The notes beneath the pieces were generated by a model. That model made no database searches, had not been told where the DNA came from, and worked only from the letters and a program-made list of their open reading frames with translations. The translations under genes and the position numbers were made by a program. Below, piece after piece: positions 17,491-26,454 of a stretch of DNA of 64,000 nucleotides (the first letter of the stretch is position 1; every line of letters begins with the position of its first letter). The DNA comes from Petrocella atlantisensis (GTDB lineage Bacteria > Bacillota > Clostridia > Lachnospirales > Vallitaleaceae): the NCBI RefSeq assembly GCF_900538275.1, contig NZ_LR130778.1, forward strand, positions 3,344,001 through 3,408,000. The letters run 5' to 3'.

Positions 17491-18279
17491 ATGGCAGAGG
17501 TAATTACAGTAGCAAATCACAAAGGTGGCTGTGCAAAAACGGTCACGACATTGAATTTAGGATATGCATTAAAAGAACTAGGGTATAAGGTGGCTTTAGT
17601 GGATCTGGATTCACAAGCAAATCTTACAACATGTTTTGGCATTGATAATCCAAATAGCATTGAAACAAATATTGCTCATCTAATGATCGCTAAGATTGAT
17701 GAAGAGCCCTTACCGGATAAAGAGCAGTACATTATTTCAAAAGATGGACTTGACCTTATCCCATCAAGTATTTATTTGTCTGTGGTAGACGCTAATCTAA
17801 GACTTGAGATGGGAAGTGAGCGGATATTAGACGAGATACTAGAACCATTACGAGAGGAATACGATTATATTATTGTGGACACACCACCTTCTCTTGGTTC
17901 ATTAACCATTAACGCTTTAAGTGCTGCGGATAGCGTGATTATTACCGTTAACCCACAACTCTTAGCAATGATGGGGCTTCAAGATTTCTTAAAGACAACG
18001 AAAAAGATACAAAAACGTATCAATCAAAAGTTAAGTATCAAGGGTATCTTGTTGACGATGTGTGATTCAAGAACGAATTTATCCAAGATTTTGTCGGAGC
18101 AAGTGAAGGAAGCTTATAACGGTGTTATTAAAATCTATGATACTTACATACCGATGACAGTTAAGGTTGGTGAATCGGTTTATTATGGGCAAAGTATTTC
18201 AGAGTATTGTCCAGATTCAAAGGCAGGAATTGCCTACAGTAAATTTGCTAAGGAGCTGATTAGCCATGAAGAAAAATAG
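17491..18279 (+). CDS. parA: ParA/Soj-type partition ATPase
   Basis: A 262-residue deviant-Walker ATPase that segregates the element's DNA with ParB. NHKGGCAKTVTTLNLGYAL is the deviant Walker A box (KGGxxKT) near residue 9, LVDLDSQANLTTCFG follows, and IIVDTPPSLGSLTINAL is the Walker B region. It lacks the N-terminal DNA-binding extension of plasmid P1-type ParA, so it is of the small Soj class. AAGGAGG precedes ATG. It overlaps parB by 14 bases and starts the backbone of the element. Confidence 0.95.
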   Translation: MAEVITVANHKGGCAKTVTTLNLGYALKELGYKVALVDLDSQANLTTCFGIDNPNSIETNIAHLMIAKIDEEPLPDKEQYIISKDGLDLIPSSIYLSVVDANLRLEMGSERILDEILEPLREEYDYIIVDTPPSLGSLTINALSAADSVIITVNPQLLAMMGLQDFLKTTKKIQKRINQKLSIKGILLTMCDSRTNLSKILSEQVKEAYNGVIKIYDTYIPMTVKVGESVYYGQSISEYCPDSKAGIAYSKFAKELISHEEK

Positions 18280-19222
18280 TCCAAGAAGAAATATTGCTGA
18301 TGCCATTGATTTTCTAACAGATGATTCATATGAGCAACAAATAACAGATATAGAAATTAGTGAAGTAAGTGAGTTTTCAGACCATCCATTTCATTTGTAT
18401 GAAGGGAAACGCCTTGAAGATATGGTTGAAAGTATCAAAAAGAATGGTGTGTTAAATCCAGTTATTGTTAGGAAGTTAGATGATGGAAAACTCGAAATGC
18501 TTTCAGGACATAACAGAATGAATGCTTCTAGAATTGCAGGATTAGAAAAAGTACCGGCAGTTATCAAAAGTGGTTTAACGGATGAAGAAGCCTATATTTA
18601 TGTCATTGAGACAAACCTTATGCAACGCTCATTTAATGATCTTCATGATACCGAAAAAGGAGCTGTATTAAAACTCCGACATGAAAAAATAAGTAGTCAA
18701 GGAAGACGTTCAGATATTCTTAGAGAACTCAATGCTATTGAAAATGGAGATGAATTTGACGAAGAATCACAAGTGATTGACAGTCGTGGAAGGTTAGCGA
18801 AAGAATACAATCTCGATAATAGAAAGGTTGCAAGATTAATCCGACTAACTTATTTAATCGAGGATTGGAAGCTGTTCGTAGACAACACTAAGAAGGCGTT
18901 CCTAATAGGTGTAAATATATCATATTTAGCACCTGAAATGCAGACATATTTATACCAAGAATGTGACGAAATGGGGATTAAGTTAAACCTAAAGAATGCT
19001 GAAGCATTGAAGAAAATGAATGCTGACAAACCACTAGATGAAACAGCAATCAGCAAGTTTCTTCTGAGTAATGAGAAGGAAAAAATTAAGCCGAAAGAAT
19101 ATCAAAGTATAAAAGTACGAGCCAAGGTTTTTGATAAATATCTTAAGGACATTGGAAGTCCATCAGATGTGGATGTTATCATTGAAGCCGCACTTAAAGA
19201 ATACTTTGATAAAAGAGGGTAG
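18266..19222 (+). CDS. parB: ParB-family partition protein
   Basis: A 318-residue DNA-binding protein. Residues 28-130 hold the ParB N-terminal domain with LEDMVESIKKNGVLNPVIVRKL and the CTPase/box II LSGHNRMNASRIAGLEKVPAVI; a helix-turn-helix region follows near SRGRLAKEYNLDNRKVARLIRLTYLI. The C-terminus (SIKVRAKVFDKYLKDI) looks like the dimer domain. It overlaps parA and has AAGGAG ahead of its ATG. The cognate parS site was not located. Confidence 0.93.
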   Translation: MKKNSPRRNIADAIDFLTDDSYEQQITDIEISEVSEFSDHPFHLYEGKRLEDMVESIKKNGVLNPVIVRKLDDGKLEMLSGHNRMNASRIAGLEKVPAVIKSGLTDEEAYIYVIETNLMQRSFNDLHDTEKGAVLKLRHEKISSQGRRSDILRELNAIENGDEFDEESQVIDSRGRLAKEYNLDNRKVARLIRLTYLIEDWKLFVDNTKKAFLIGVNISYLAPEMQTYLYQECDEMGIKLNLKNAEALKKMNADKPLDETAISKFLLSNEKEKIKPKEYQSIKVRAKVFDKYLKDIGSPSDVDVIIEAALKEYFDKRG

Positions 19223-19227
19223 GTGAT

Positions 19228-20157
19228 ATGGGAGGAAGAACTTTTTCGAGATATACAGCAACAGATATTGCTAGAGGAAGGTTTTATCAGATGCCTAAAT
19301 TCTTGTTTGATGGAGAGCTTAAAAAAGGTCTCTCAAATGATGCAAAAGTCTTATATTCTTTGTTGAAAGATAGGCATGAATTAAGTCTACAGAACAACTG
19401 GGTGAATGAGAATAACGAAGTATATTTAGTTTATACCAGGGGCAACATGCAAGAGATGTTAGGGCTTTCGGATAAAACAGTTAAGAAAGCAGTAGATCAA
19501 TTAAAAAAATATGGGCTAATGGAGGAAGAACGATTAGGGTTTAATAGACCAAATCGTATCTATTTAACGGCTGTAACCCTTGAAAATAGAGGAGTCGGAG
19601 ATTCTCCGATTCCGGACACGGAAGATTTACGATTCAGGAGTCGGAGAAATTCCGATTCTGGACACGGAGATTCTACGATTCATGATACGGAGAAATTCCG
19701 ACCTAATGATACTAATACTAATCATACTGATTATAGAGATACTAATCCTATCAATCCATCTAAAAAAAAGAATGATGGATATGATGTGATTGAATTACAA
19801 AAAGGCTATGAAAAAATCATCAAAGAAAACATAGGGTATGAATATCTGTACCAGAATAAAATAGGTTGGAGAGAAGATGTTGAAAGTATTGTTGGAATCA
19901 TGGTGGATGTTTGCACGATGCCAGAAGATAGTTCAGTTAAAGTCAATGGAACACCAATGAGTGTTGGAATTGTTAAATCCCAGTTCTTAAAAATTGACTC
20001 ATCACATATTGAATATATCATGGGTTCACTGAATGATAATCCATCAGACGTCAGGAATATACGAGCATACTTGATAACAACAATCTATAATGCACCAAAT
20101 ACAATATCACAGTATTACAGGTCAAGAGTAAACCATGATCTATATGGTGGACGGTGA
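19228..20157 (+). CDS. RepA-like replication initiator of the conjugative element
   Basis: A 309-residue protein with the N-terminal winged-helix of RepA_N initiators: FYQMPKFLFDGELKKGLSNDAKVLYSLLKDRHELSLQNNW, then VYLVYTRGNMQEMLGLSDKTVKKAVDQLKKYGLMEEER. The middle (residues about 123-160) is encoded by five 23-bp tandem repeats and is compositionally odd. The C-terminal half (residues 190-305) looks like the accessory domain found in these initiators. In RepA_N plasmids the origin is within the rep gene, which matches the iterons here. It follows parB by 5 bases. Confidence 0.85.
   Translation: MGGRTFSRYTATDIARGRFYQMPKFLFDGELKKGLSNDAKVLYSLLKDRHELSLQNNWVNENNEVYLVYTRGNMQEMLGLSDKTVKKAVDQLKKYGLMEEERLGFNRPNRIYLTAVTLENRGVGDSPIPDTEDLRFRSRRNSDSGHGDSTIHDTEKFRPNDTNTNHTDYRDTNPINPSKKKNDGYDVIELQKGYEKIIKENIGYEYLYQNKIGWREDVESIVGIMVDVCTMPEDSSVKVNGTPMSVGIVKSQFLKIDSSHIEYIMGSLNDNPSDVRNIRAYLITTIYNAPNTISQYYRSRVNHDLYGGR
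19596..19710 (+). repeat. Five 23-bp iterons inside repA, probable replication origin
   Basis: Five back-to-back units of exactly 23 bases begin at 19596, 19619, 19642, 19665 and 19688. The shared core is CGGAGAWWYTMCGATTC with the last unit degenerate after CGA. Unit 2 is CGGAAG rather than CGGAGA. An AT-rich stretch with repeated ACTAAT follows directly (19710-19750). Because 23 is not a multiple of three, each unit is read in a different frame. Iterons inside the initiator gene are known for RepA_N replicons; their role as an origin here is inferred. Confidence 0.8.
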
Positions 20158-20172
20158 TGAAAGGAGTAGCTA

Positions 20173-20673
20173 TTGCAAGAACAAGTTAACGAAAAGACCA
20201 TAGCACTCCAAGTGAGTGCCGCAAAGTTTACAGCAAGAGAATTAAAACACCTGATGGCTGTATACCTTAGACATCGAAAAGATAAAAAGCAAAGAAAACC
20301 GCTTAAGATTAAAGAGACAAAGAAAAACGGCAAGGTGACTCTTGAAGATTTGAGCAAGAAACATGACGGACTGAAATCTATAGAAATTTCTGAGAAGAAC
20401 ATTAAAGACTTCGAGAAGACCGCCAAGAAATATAATCTTGAATATGCTTTGAAAAAGGATATTAAAACAGATCCACCAACATACTTTGTTTTCTTCAAAG
20501 GAAGAGACCTGGATGTTATTGATTTTGCTTTTCGTGAATACCTGAAAGAAAGTATGGAGAAAGCCAATGAGAATAAACCATCTATCAGAAAAGCACTTAA
20601 GAAAATGCTTGATAAAGCCAAAGCAATGAACAAGACCAGAGACAAATTAAAAGACAAGGAGCCAAGTTTATGA
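20173..20673 (+). CDS. pcfB: PcfB-like conjugation accessory protein (DUF3801)
   Basis: A 166-residue cytoplasmic protein starting at TTG 20173 after AAGGAG. VSAAKFTARELKHLMAVYLRHRKDKK and GKVTLEDLSKKHDGLKSIEI are typical of the PcfB/DUF3801 family, which in the pCF10 system recruits the relaxosome to the coupling protein PcfC. It is rich in Lys and Glu and has the FFKGRDLDVIDFAFREYL motif near residue 120. Its stop overlaps the VirD4 start (ATGA), as expected for partners. Confidence 0.85.
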   Translation: MQEQVNEKTIALQVSAAKFTARELKHLMAVYLRHRKDKKQRKPLKIKETKKNGKVTLEDLSKKHDGLKSIEISEKNIKDFEKTAKKYNLEYALKKDIKTDPPTYFVFFKGRDLDVIDFAFREYLKESMEKANENKPSIRKALKKMLDKAKAMNKTRDKLKDKEPSL

Positions 20674-22472
20674 CAGAAAATTTTAAGAAGTATGCATTCC
20701 GGTTCCTGCCTTACTTCATCATCGCTTATGTATTTAATCAGTTATCAGAATTATACAGAGGGATTGATGAAGCAAAGCCAATAGTAAGGTTGATTAAGGT
20801 GTCAGAGCAAGCAGGTCTGTTGTTTGATACGCCATGGATTAGCTTTAACATTCAAGATGTTTTAGTTGGCATCATTGGAGGTGCAACAACCTTTGCGGTA
20901 GTTTATATAAAAGGTAAGAATGCCAAGAAGTACCGGCATGGTGTTGAGTATGGTTCGGCTAGATGGGGTAATGCAAATGACATTAAACCTTATATGGATA
21001 CAGAGTTTGAAAAGAATATCATACTTACTAAGTCAGAACGATTGATGATGAATAGTAGACCGAAGAATCCCAAGCATGCCAGAAACAAGAATGTTCTTGT
21101 TGTAGGTGGTTCCGGTTCAGGTAAAACAAGATTCTTTGTTAAACCGAACCTGATGCAGATGCATTCAAGCTATGTAGTCACAGATCCCAAAGGGACCGTG
21201 CTTGTAGAATGTGGTAAGTTATTGGAACGAGGTAGACCTAAAGGAATAAAAAATGGGGCTGTTGAGTATGAGCCGTATCACATCAAAGTTCTGAACACGA
21301 TTAATTTTAGGAAGTCCATGCATTACAATCCATTTGCATATATTCGTTCAGAAAAGGATATTTTGAAGCTTGTAAGTGCAATTATTGCCAATACAAAAGG
21401 TGAAGGTGAAAAAGCCGGTGAAGATTTTTGGGTAAAAGCCGAAAGGCTCTATTACACAGCTCTCATCGGCTATATTTATTATAAGGCACCTAAAAATGAG
21501 CAGAACTTTACAACCTTACTTGAAATGATAAATGCAAGTGAAGCTAGAGAAGATGATGAAGATTTTAAGAATCCAGTTGATTTGCTTTTTGAGGCTTTAG
21601 AGAGAGAAGATCCTGGACATTTTGCTGTTAGACAGTACCAAAAATATAAACTGGCTGCAGGAAAAACAGCTAAATCAATATTGATTAGTTGTGGTGCTAG
21701 ATTAGCACCTTTTGATATAAAGGAGCTACGAGAACTCATGGAGTATGATGAGTTGGAGCTTGATACTTTGGGTGACAAGTTGACAGCACTATTTGTTATT
21801 ATTTCTGATACAGATGACACTTTTAACTTTGTTGTAGCAATGATGTATACCCAACTATTTAACCTTCTGACTGATAAAGCAGATGATGTTTATGGAGGTC
21901 GATTGCCAATCCATGTTAGATTTCTGCTTGATGAGTTTGCCAATATCGGTCAGATACCGAAGTTTGAAAAACTTATAGCAACAATCAGATCTAGAGAGAT
22001 GTCTGCCAGTATTATTCTTCAGACGCAAAGTCAGTTAAAAGCAATCTATCGTGACCATGCAGACACCATAATCGGTAACTGCGATACATCGTTGTTCTTA
22101 GGTGGTAAAGAGAAATCAACCCTAAAGGACTTATCAGAAAGTTTAGGTAAAGAAACCATTGATCTATACAACAATTCAGAGAATCGAGGACGTGAAAGAA
22201 GCTATGGTATTAATTATCAAAAAGTAGGAAAAGAGTTAATGACCATGGATGAGCTTTCAGTTATGGATTCAGGAAAGTGTATTCTCCAGTTAAGAGGTGT
22301 TAGACCTTTTCTTTCAGATAAATTTGATATAACGAAACACAAGTATTATAAGTTACTTGGTGATAGTGATAAGCGAAATAATTACGATATCGATAAGAGC
22401 TTATCAACGAAACTACGGTTCAAGAAGAACCAACCAATAGAATTAGTAGAACTAAATATTCAAGGTAGCTAA
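20670..22472 (+). CDS. virD4: VirD4/TraG-type type IV coupling protein
   Basis: A 600-residue membrane-anchored ATPase that brings the DNA-relaxase complex to the conjugation channel. Two N-terminal hydrophobic segments (about 8-26 and 65-85) are followed by the T4SS-DNA transfer domain: Walker A in VVGGSGSGKTRFFVKP (about residue 143) and TDPKGTVLVE, and Walker B in FLLDEFANIGQIPKFEKLI (about residue 418), then TIRSREMSASIILQTQSQL. It follows PcfB with an ATGA overlap and is followed by a terminator. Confidence 0.95.
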   Translation: MTENFKKYAFRFLPYFIIAYVFNQLSELYRGIDEAKPIVRLIKVSEQAGLLFDTPWISFNIQDVLVGIIGGATTFAVVYIKGKNAKKYRHGVEYGSARWGNANDIKPYMDTEFEKNIILTKSERLMMNSRPKNPKHARNKNVLVVGGSGSGKTRFFVKPNLMQMHSSYVVTDPKGTVLVECGKLLERGRPKGIKNGAVEYEPYHIKVLNTINFRKSMHYNPFAYIRSEKDILKLVSAIIANTKGEGEKAGEDFWVKAERLYYTALIGYIYYKAPKNEQNFTTLLEMINASEAREDDEDFKNPVDLLFEALEREDPGHFAVRQYQKYKLAAGKTAKSILISCGARLAPFDIKELRELMEYDELELDTLGDKLTALFVIISDTDDTFNFVVAMMYTQLFNLLTDKADDVYGGRLPIHVRFLLDEFANIGQIPKFEKLIATIRSREMSASIILQTQSQLKAIYRDHADTIIGNCDTSLFLGGKEKSTLKDLSESLGKETIDLYNNSENRGRERSYGINYQKVGKELMTMDELSVMDSGKCILQLRGVRPFLSDKFDITKHKYYKLLGDSDKRNNYDIDKSLSTKLRFKKNQPIELVELNIQGS

Positions 22473-22473
22473 A

Positions 22474-22505
22474 AGCACTCATGAAATCATTCACGGGTGT
22501 TTTTT
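22474..22505 (+). terminator. Terminator between virD4 and the T4SS membrane genes
   Basis: AGCACTCATGAA pairs with TTCACGGGTGTT (G-T pairs allowed) over a 4-base loop and is followed by a T-run. It may limit read-through from the parA-virD4 block into the mating-channel genes. Confidence 0.7.
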
Positions 22506-22542
22506 CTATATACAACCAAACATTCCAAGGAGGAAGAGAGAA

Positions 22543-22755
22543 ATGACATTTTTTCAATCAGCAATCGGTACATTACAAACATTGGTAACAGCAATCGGAG
22601 CAGGGCTTGCAGTATGGGGTGTTATCAATCTACTAGAGGGTTATGGTAATGACAATCCGGGTGCAAAATCACAGGGGATCAAACAACTTATGGCAGGTGG
22701 AGGAATTGCGTTGATTGGCACTCAACTAATTCCATTACTTGCAAACCTATTTTAA
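22543..22755 (+). CDS. Small Maff2-family membrane protein of the conjugation system
   Basis: A 70-residue protein with two hydrophobic segments (QTLVTAIGAGLAVWGVINLL and KQLMAGGGIALIGTQLIPLLANLF) and a central NDNPGAKSQGIKQLM motif. This is typical of the Maff2/TrbC-like small membrane proteins found directly before the TrbL-like gene in Tn1549-type elements; they are thought to correspond to VirB2-type pilin-like subunits. AAGGAGGAAG lies before ATG. Confidence 0.8.
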   Translation: MTFFQSAIGTLQTLVTAIGAGLAVWGVINLLEGYGNDNPGAKSQGIKQLMAGGGIALIGTQLIPLLANLF

Positions 22756-22767
22756 GAAGGAGGCACA

Positions 22768-23637
22768 ATGAACTCAATTTTCGATAAGATAGAGGAATTC
22801 TTTACCACTCTGCTTATTGGAATGATCGAACAGAACCTAACCGGATTATTAACGGATGTTAATAGCAAGGTTGGGAGTATTGCCGGTGAGGTGGGAACAA
22901 CGCCACAATCGTGGAACAGCAGTATCTTTACGATGATAGAAAATCTGTCGGATACTGTTGTCGTTCCAATCGCTGGAATGGTAATGACAGCGATACTATG
23001 TTACGAACTCATATCAATGGTCTTGGAAAAAAACAACATGCATGAAATTGATACATGGATGTTTTATAAATGGATTATGAAAGCAGTTATTGCTGTTTAT
23101 TTCGTTACCAACACTTTTGACATTGTGATGGCAATATTTGATATAGCTCAACATATGGTGGATGCATCAGCCAGCTCAATCAATACGACTGCGAGTGTTG
23201 ATATTGATTCATCGGTTTCAGCAATGATTGATGGACTAAGTGGAAAATCAGTTGCAGAGTTGGCAGGTATAGCATTGGAAACAGGTGTGGTTAGATTAAC
23301 CATGTCTGCCATATCAATAGTGATAACCGTAATCTTATATGGGCGTATGATTGAGATTTATCTTGCCTGTTCAGTTGCAGCAATACCATTATCAACAATG
23401 GCAAATAAAGAGTGGAGTCAAGTGGGGACTAATTATATTCGTAGTTTAGCGGCTCTTGGTCTTCAGGGATTCTTTATTATGGTTGCAGTCGGCATATACG
23501 CTGTCTTGGTCAATTCAATAACAGTAACAGACAACATACATTTAAGTGTGCTTTCAATAATGACCTATACAGTCATTTTATGCTTTGCCCTTGTGAAAAC
23601 AAGTAGCTTGGCAAAGTCAGTAATGAATGCACATTAG
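22768..23637 (+). CDS. TrbL/VirB6-like polytopic conjugation protein
   Basis: A 289-residue membrane protein with about six transmembrane segments (for example VVVPIAGMVMTAILCYELISMVL, WIMKAVIAVYFVTNTFDIVMAIF, LTMSAISIVITVILYGRMIEIYLACSVAAIP). EWSQVGTNYIRSLAALGLQGFFIMVAVGIYAVLV is characteristic of the TrbL/VirB6 family (CD0411 type), the inner-membrane channel component of Gram-positive type IV secretion. It follows Maff2 by 12 bases and precedes PrgI, the standard order. Confidence 0.88.
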   Translation: MNSIFDKIEEFFTTLLIGMIEQNLTGLLTDVNSKVGSIAGEVGTTPQSWNSSIFTMIENLSDTVVVPIAGMVMTAILCYELISMVLEKNNMHEIDTWMFYKWIMKAVIAVYFVTNTFDIVMAIFDIAQHMVDASASSINTTASVDIDSSVSAMIDGLSGKSVAELAGIALETGVVRLTMSAISIVITVILYGRMIEIYLACSVAAIPLSTMANKEWSQVGTNYIRSLAALGLQGFFIMVAVGIYAVLVNSITVTDNIHLSVLSIMTYTVILCFALVKTSSLAKSVMNAH

Positions 23638-23657
23638 GCTATCAAGGAGGAATAATT

Positions 23658-24113
23658 ATGGCGTACGTATCAGTGCCAAAGGATCTTAGCAAAGTTAAGA
23701 CTAAAGTGGCACTTAACCTTACATTGAGACAAATAATAAGCTTTTCCATTGGAGCAGTAGTAGGATTTCCGGTGTATTGGTATTCAAGAACAACAGTCGG
23801 AAATGATATTGCTGTCTATCTAATGATAGGTTGTGTCCTACCATTTTTCATGGCAGCTATTTTTGAAAAAGATGGCATCGTTTTTGAAAAGTATCTGGGT
23901 TACATCATTAAACAAAGATTTCTGAACCCTAAGATTAGACCATATAAAACAGAGAATTTCTATGAGTTTCTCGATAATCTAGGAAGGGAGGAAGTTAAAT
24001 ATGTTCAAAAAGAAAGAAAAGGTACAGGCAAAACCAGTGCAAAAAAAGCAAAAACCAAAAGGCAACAACAAAAAGTTGTCAAAGAAGCCGACTTCGCAGC
24101 AGAAGCAGTCTAA
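23658..24113 (+). CDS. PrgI family (VirB3-like) membrane protein
   Basis: A 151-residue protein with AYVSVPKDLSKVKTKVALNLTLRQIISFSIGAVVGFPVYW, the family start, and two membrane helices (residues about 30-50 and 55-75). IKQRFLNPKIRPYKTENFYEFLD is the conserved cytoplasmic stretch that leads to VirB4. The final 37 residues, lysine- and glutamine-rich, are encoded by DNA that is also the start of the VirB4 gene in another frame. RBS AAGGAGG. Confidence 0.85.
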   Translation: MAYVSVPKDLSKVKTKVALNLTLRQIISFSIGAVVGFPVYWYSRTTVGNDIAVYLMIGCVLPFFMAAIFEKDGIVFEKYLGYIIKQRFLNPKIRPYKTENFYEFLDNLGREEVKYVQKERKGTGKTSAKKAKTKRQQQKVVKEADFAAEAV

Positions 24114-26454
24114 GAATCAACCTAAAAAGCAACAAAAGAAGAAGGCTAAGAAAAGAAAAGTAGCAGATACAGCACAAGCAACACTTAAATACAAAGCAAT
24201 ATTTCCTGATGGGATTTGTCAGCTGAGTAATCGAAAGTTCTCTAAGACGATTAAGTTCTATGATATAAATTACTTGCTGGCACAGAATGAAGATAAATCT
24301 CAAATCTTTGATGGTTATTGCGACTTCCTGAATTACTTTGATTCATCCATATCCATTCAGCTTTCCTTTGTCAATATGAGAGCAAGTGCCAATGTGTTTC
24401 TGGAAACCATTAAAATTGACCATCAAGAAGATGACTTCAATGATATTCGTAAAGAATATTCAGAGATGCTTCAGAGCCAATTAGCCAAAGGAAATAATGG
24501 TTTAATTAAGACGAAGTTTATCACTTATAGTATTGATGCTGATAACTACAAAAAAGCCAAACAAAGGCTTGAGCGTATAGAGGTAGATATACTGAATAAC
24601 TTTAAAGTCATGGGTGTTAAAGCCTTTTCGCTAAATGGAAAGGAACGAATTGAGCTGCTGCATAGTATGTGCCATCAAGATACTGGAAAGCAAGCAGATT
24701 TTCATTGGGATATCGTTAAGAAAGGTGGCATGAGTACCAAGGACTATATTGCACCATCGTCGTTTAATTTCTCAAACCCTAAACAAGTAAAAGTTGGTCA
24801 AACAATTGGTGCAGTTAGTTATCTGCAGATTTTAGCACCTGAATTATCAGACAGAATGCTAGCAGATTTTCTGGATTTAAACAGTAGTATTATCATTAAC
24901 TTTCATATCAAGTCTATCGATCAAACCCAAGCAATAAAGATGATTAAACGGAAGATTACTGACCTAGATAAAATGAAGATTGAAGAACAAAAGAAAGCAG
25001 TTCGTGCCGGTTATGATATGGATATTATTCCATCTGATTTAAAGACCTTTAATCAAGAAGCTAAGAACCTTTTGGAGGAGTTACAGTCCAGAAATGAAAG
25101 ACTATTCTTGGTTACTGTTGCCATCTACAATACGGCAGCTAATAAACAAAATCTTGAGAATATCATTTTCCAAGTAAGTGGTGTGGCTCAAAAATATAAC
25201 TGTGCTATTAAGAGATTGGATTATCAACAAGAGAATGGATTCCTTACCAGTTTGCCATTAGGAGAGAACTTCCTAGAGATTAATAGAGCCTTAACAACGT
25301 CTTCTACAGCCATCTTTATACCATTTACTACACAAGAGCTGTTTACCGAAGGACAAAGTCTGTATTATGGCTTAAATGCCCTTTCCAATAACATGATTAT
25401 GGTGGATAGGAAGAAGTTAAAGAATCCTAATGGTCTGATTCTTGGTACACCAGGTTCCGGTAAATCATTTAGTGCAAAAAGAGAAATTACCAATGCTTTT
25501 CTGATTACAGAAGACGACATTGTTATTTCAGATCCAGAAGCTGAGTATTATCCTTTGGTTCAAAAACTAGGGGGACAGGTTATCAAGTTATCACCAAACA
25601 GTGGTGATCATATTAATCCTTTGGATATTAACCTTAACTCAGGTGAATATGATCCAATACGAGATAAGTCAGACTTTATCATTTCTCTTTGTGAGCAAGT
25701 TGTTGGTGGGCGGTATGGACTTGATGGCGAGGAAGTATCAATCATTGATAGGTGTGTTCGGGTAATGTATGAGCGTTTCATGGAGAATCCTTTACCAGAG
25801 AATATGCCTATTTTAGAGGATTTCTATAATGTGTTAGTAGAACAAAATAATGAAAAAGCCATGGGGATTGCTATTAGGCTAGAGATTTATGTTCAAGGTT
25901 CAATGAATGTATTTAATCATCATACCAATGTTGATATGAACAATAGAATCATCTGTTTTGATATCAAGGAATTAGGCTCTACATTGAAGATGTTAGGGAT
26001 GTTGATTGTCCAAGAAACGGTATGGAATAAGGTTGCTAGAAACAGAGAAAGTGGTATTTCCACGAGATATTATATTGATGAGTTTCACTTGCTTTTAAAA
26101 GATGATGCTACATCAAAATACTCTGTTGAGATATGGAAACGATTTAGAAAATGGGGAGGTATCCCCACAGGTATTACCCAAAATGTACAAGACTTCTTGG
26201 CAAGTCGTGAAGTTAGTAACATAGTTGGTAATTCGGATTTTATTTACATGCTTAACCAAAATGCTGAAGATCGGCAAGTCCTAGCTAAGCAATTAAGTAT
26301 ATCTAATCACCAGTTGTCCTATGTTACGAACTCTAATGAAGGTGAAGGTTTGCTATTCTTTGGGAATGTAATTATACCCTTCTTAGATAAGTTCCCAAAA
26401 GACACAATGCTATATCGAATCATGACAACGAAACCGGAGGAGATGGTTAATTGA
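24001..26454 (+). CDS. virB4: VirB4-like conjugation ATPase
   Basis: An 817-residue ATPase powering the mating channel. ATG 24001 has an excellent GGGAGGAAG site, which puts its first 113 bases inside the PrgI gene. Residues 1-60 are almost all K, Q, P and S, then the N-terminal VirB4 region (residues 65-420), Walker A LGTPGSGKSFSAKREI (about 480), VISDPEAEYYPLVQKLGG, and Walker B RYYIDEFHLLLKDD (about 689), followed by RKWGGIPTGITQNVQDFL. All are typical of TraE/VirB4 ATPases. Its stop overlaps the TTG start of the M23 gene. Confidence 0.94.
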   Translation: MFKKKEKVQAKPVQKKQKPKGNNKKLSKKPTSQQKQSKNQPKKQQKKKAKKRKVADTAQATLKYKAIFPDGICQLSNRKFSKTIKFYDINYLLAQNEDKSQIFDGYCDFLNYFDSSISIQLSFVNMRASANVFLETIKIDHQEDDFNDIRKEYSEMLQSQLAKGNNGLIKTKFITYSIDADNYKKAKQRLERIEVDILNNFKVMGVKAFSLNGKERIELLHSMCHQDTGKQADFHWDIVKKGGMSTKDYIAPSSFNFSNPKQVKVGQTIGAVSYLQILAPELSDRMLADFLDLNSSIIINFHIKSIDQTQAIKMIKRKITDLDKMKIEEQKKAVRAGYDMDIIPSDLKTFNQEAKNLLEELQSRNERLFLVTVAIYNTAANKQNLENIIFQVSGVAQKYNCAIKRLDYQQENGFLTSLPLGENFLEINRALTTSSTAIFIPFTTQELFTEGQSLYYGLNALSNNMIMVDRKKLKNPNGLILGTPGSGKSFSAKREITNAFLITEDDIVISDPEAEYYPLVQKLGGQVIKLSPNSGDHINPLDINLNSGEYDPIRDKSDFIISLCEQVVGGRYGLDGEEVSIIDRCVRVMYERFMENPLPENMPILEDFYNVLVEQNNEKAMGIAIRLEIYVQGSMNVFNHHTNVDMNNRIICFDIKELGSTLKMLGMLIVQETVWNKVARNRESGISTRYYIDEFHLLLKDDATSKYSVEIWKRFRKWGGIPTGITQNVQDFLASREVSNIVGNSDFIYMLNQNAEDRQVLAKQLSISNHQLSYVTNSNEGEGLLFFGNVIIPFLDKFPKDTMLYRIMTTKPEEMVN

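Noticed and set aside
20115-20657. 180-codon minus-strand open frame
   Set aside because: It is the antisense shadow of pcfB; the Lys-rich sense strand produces a Phe/Leu/Ser-rich frame that only resembles a membrane protein.
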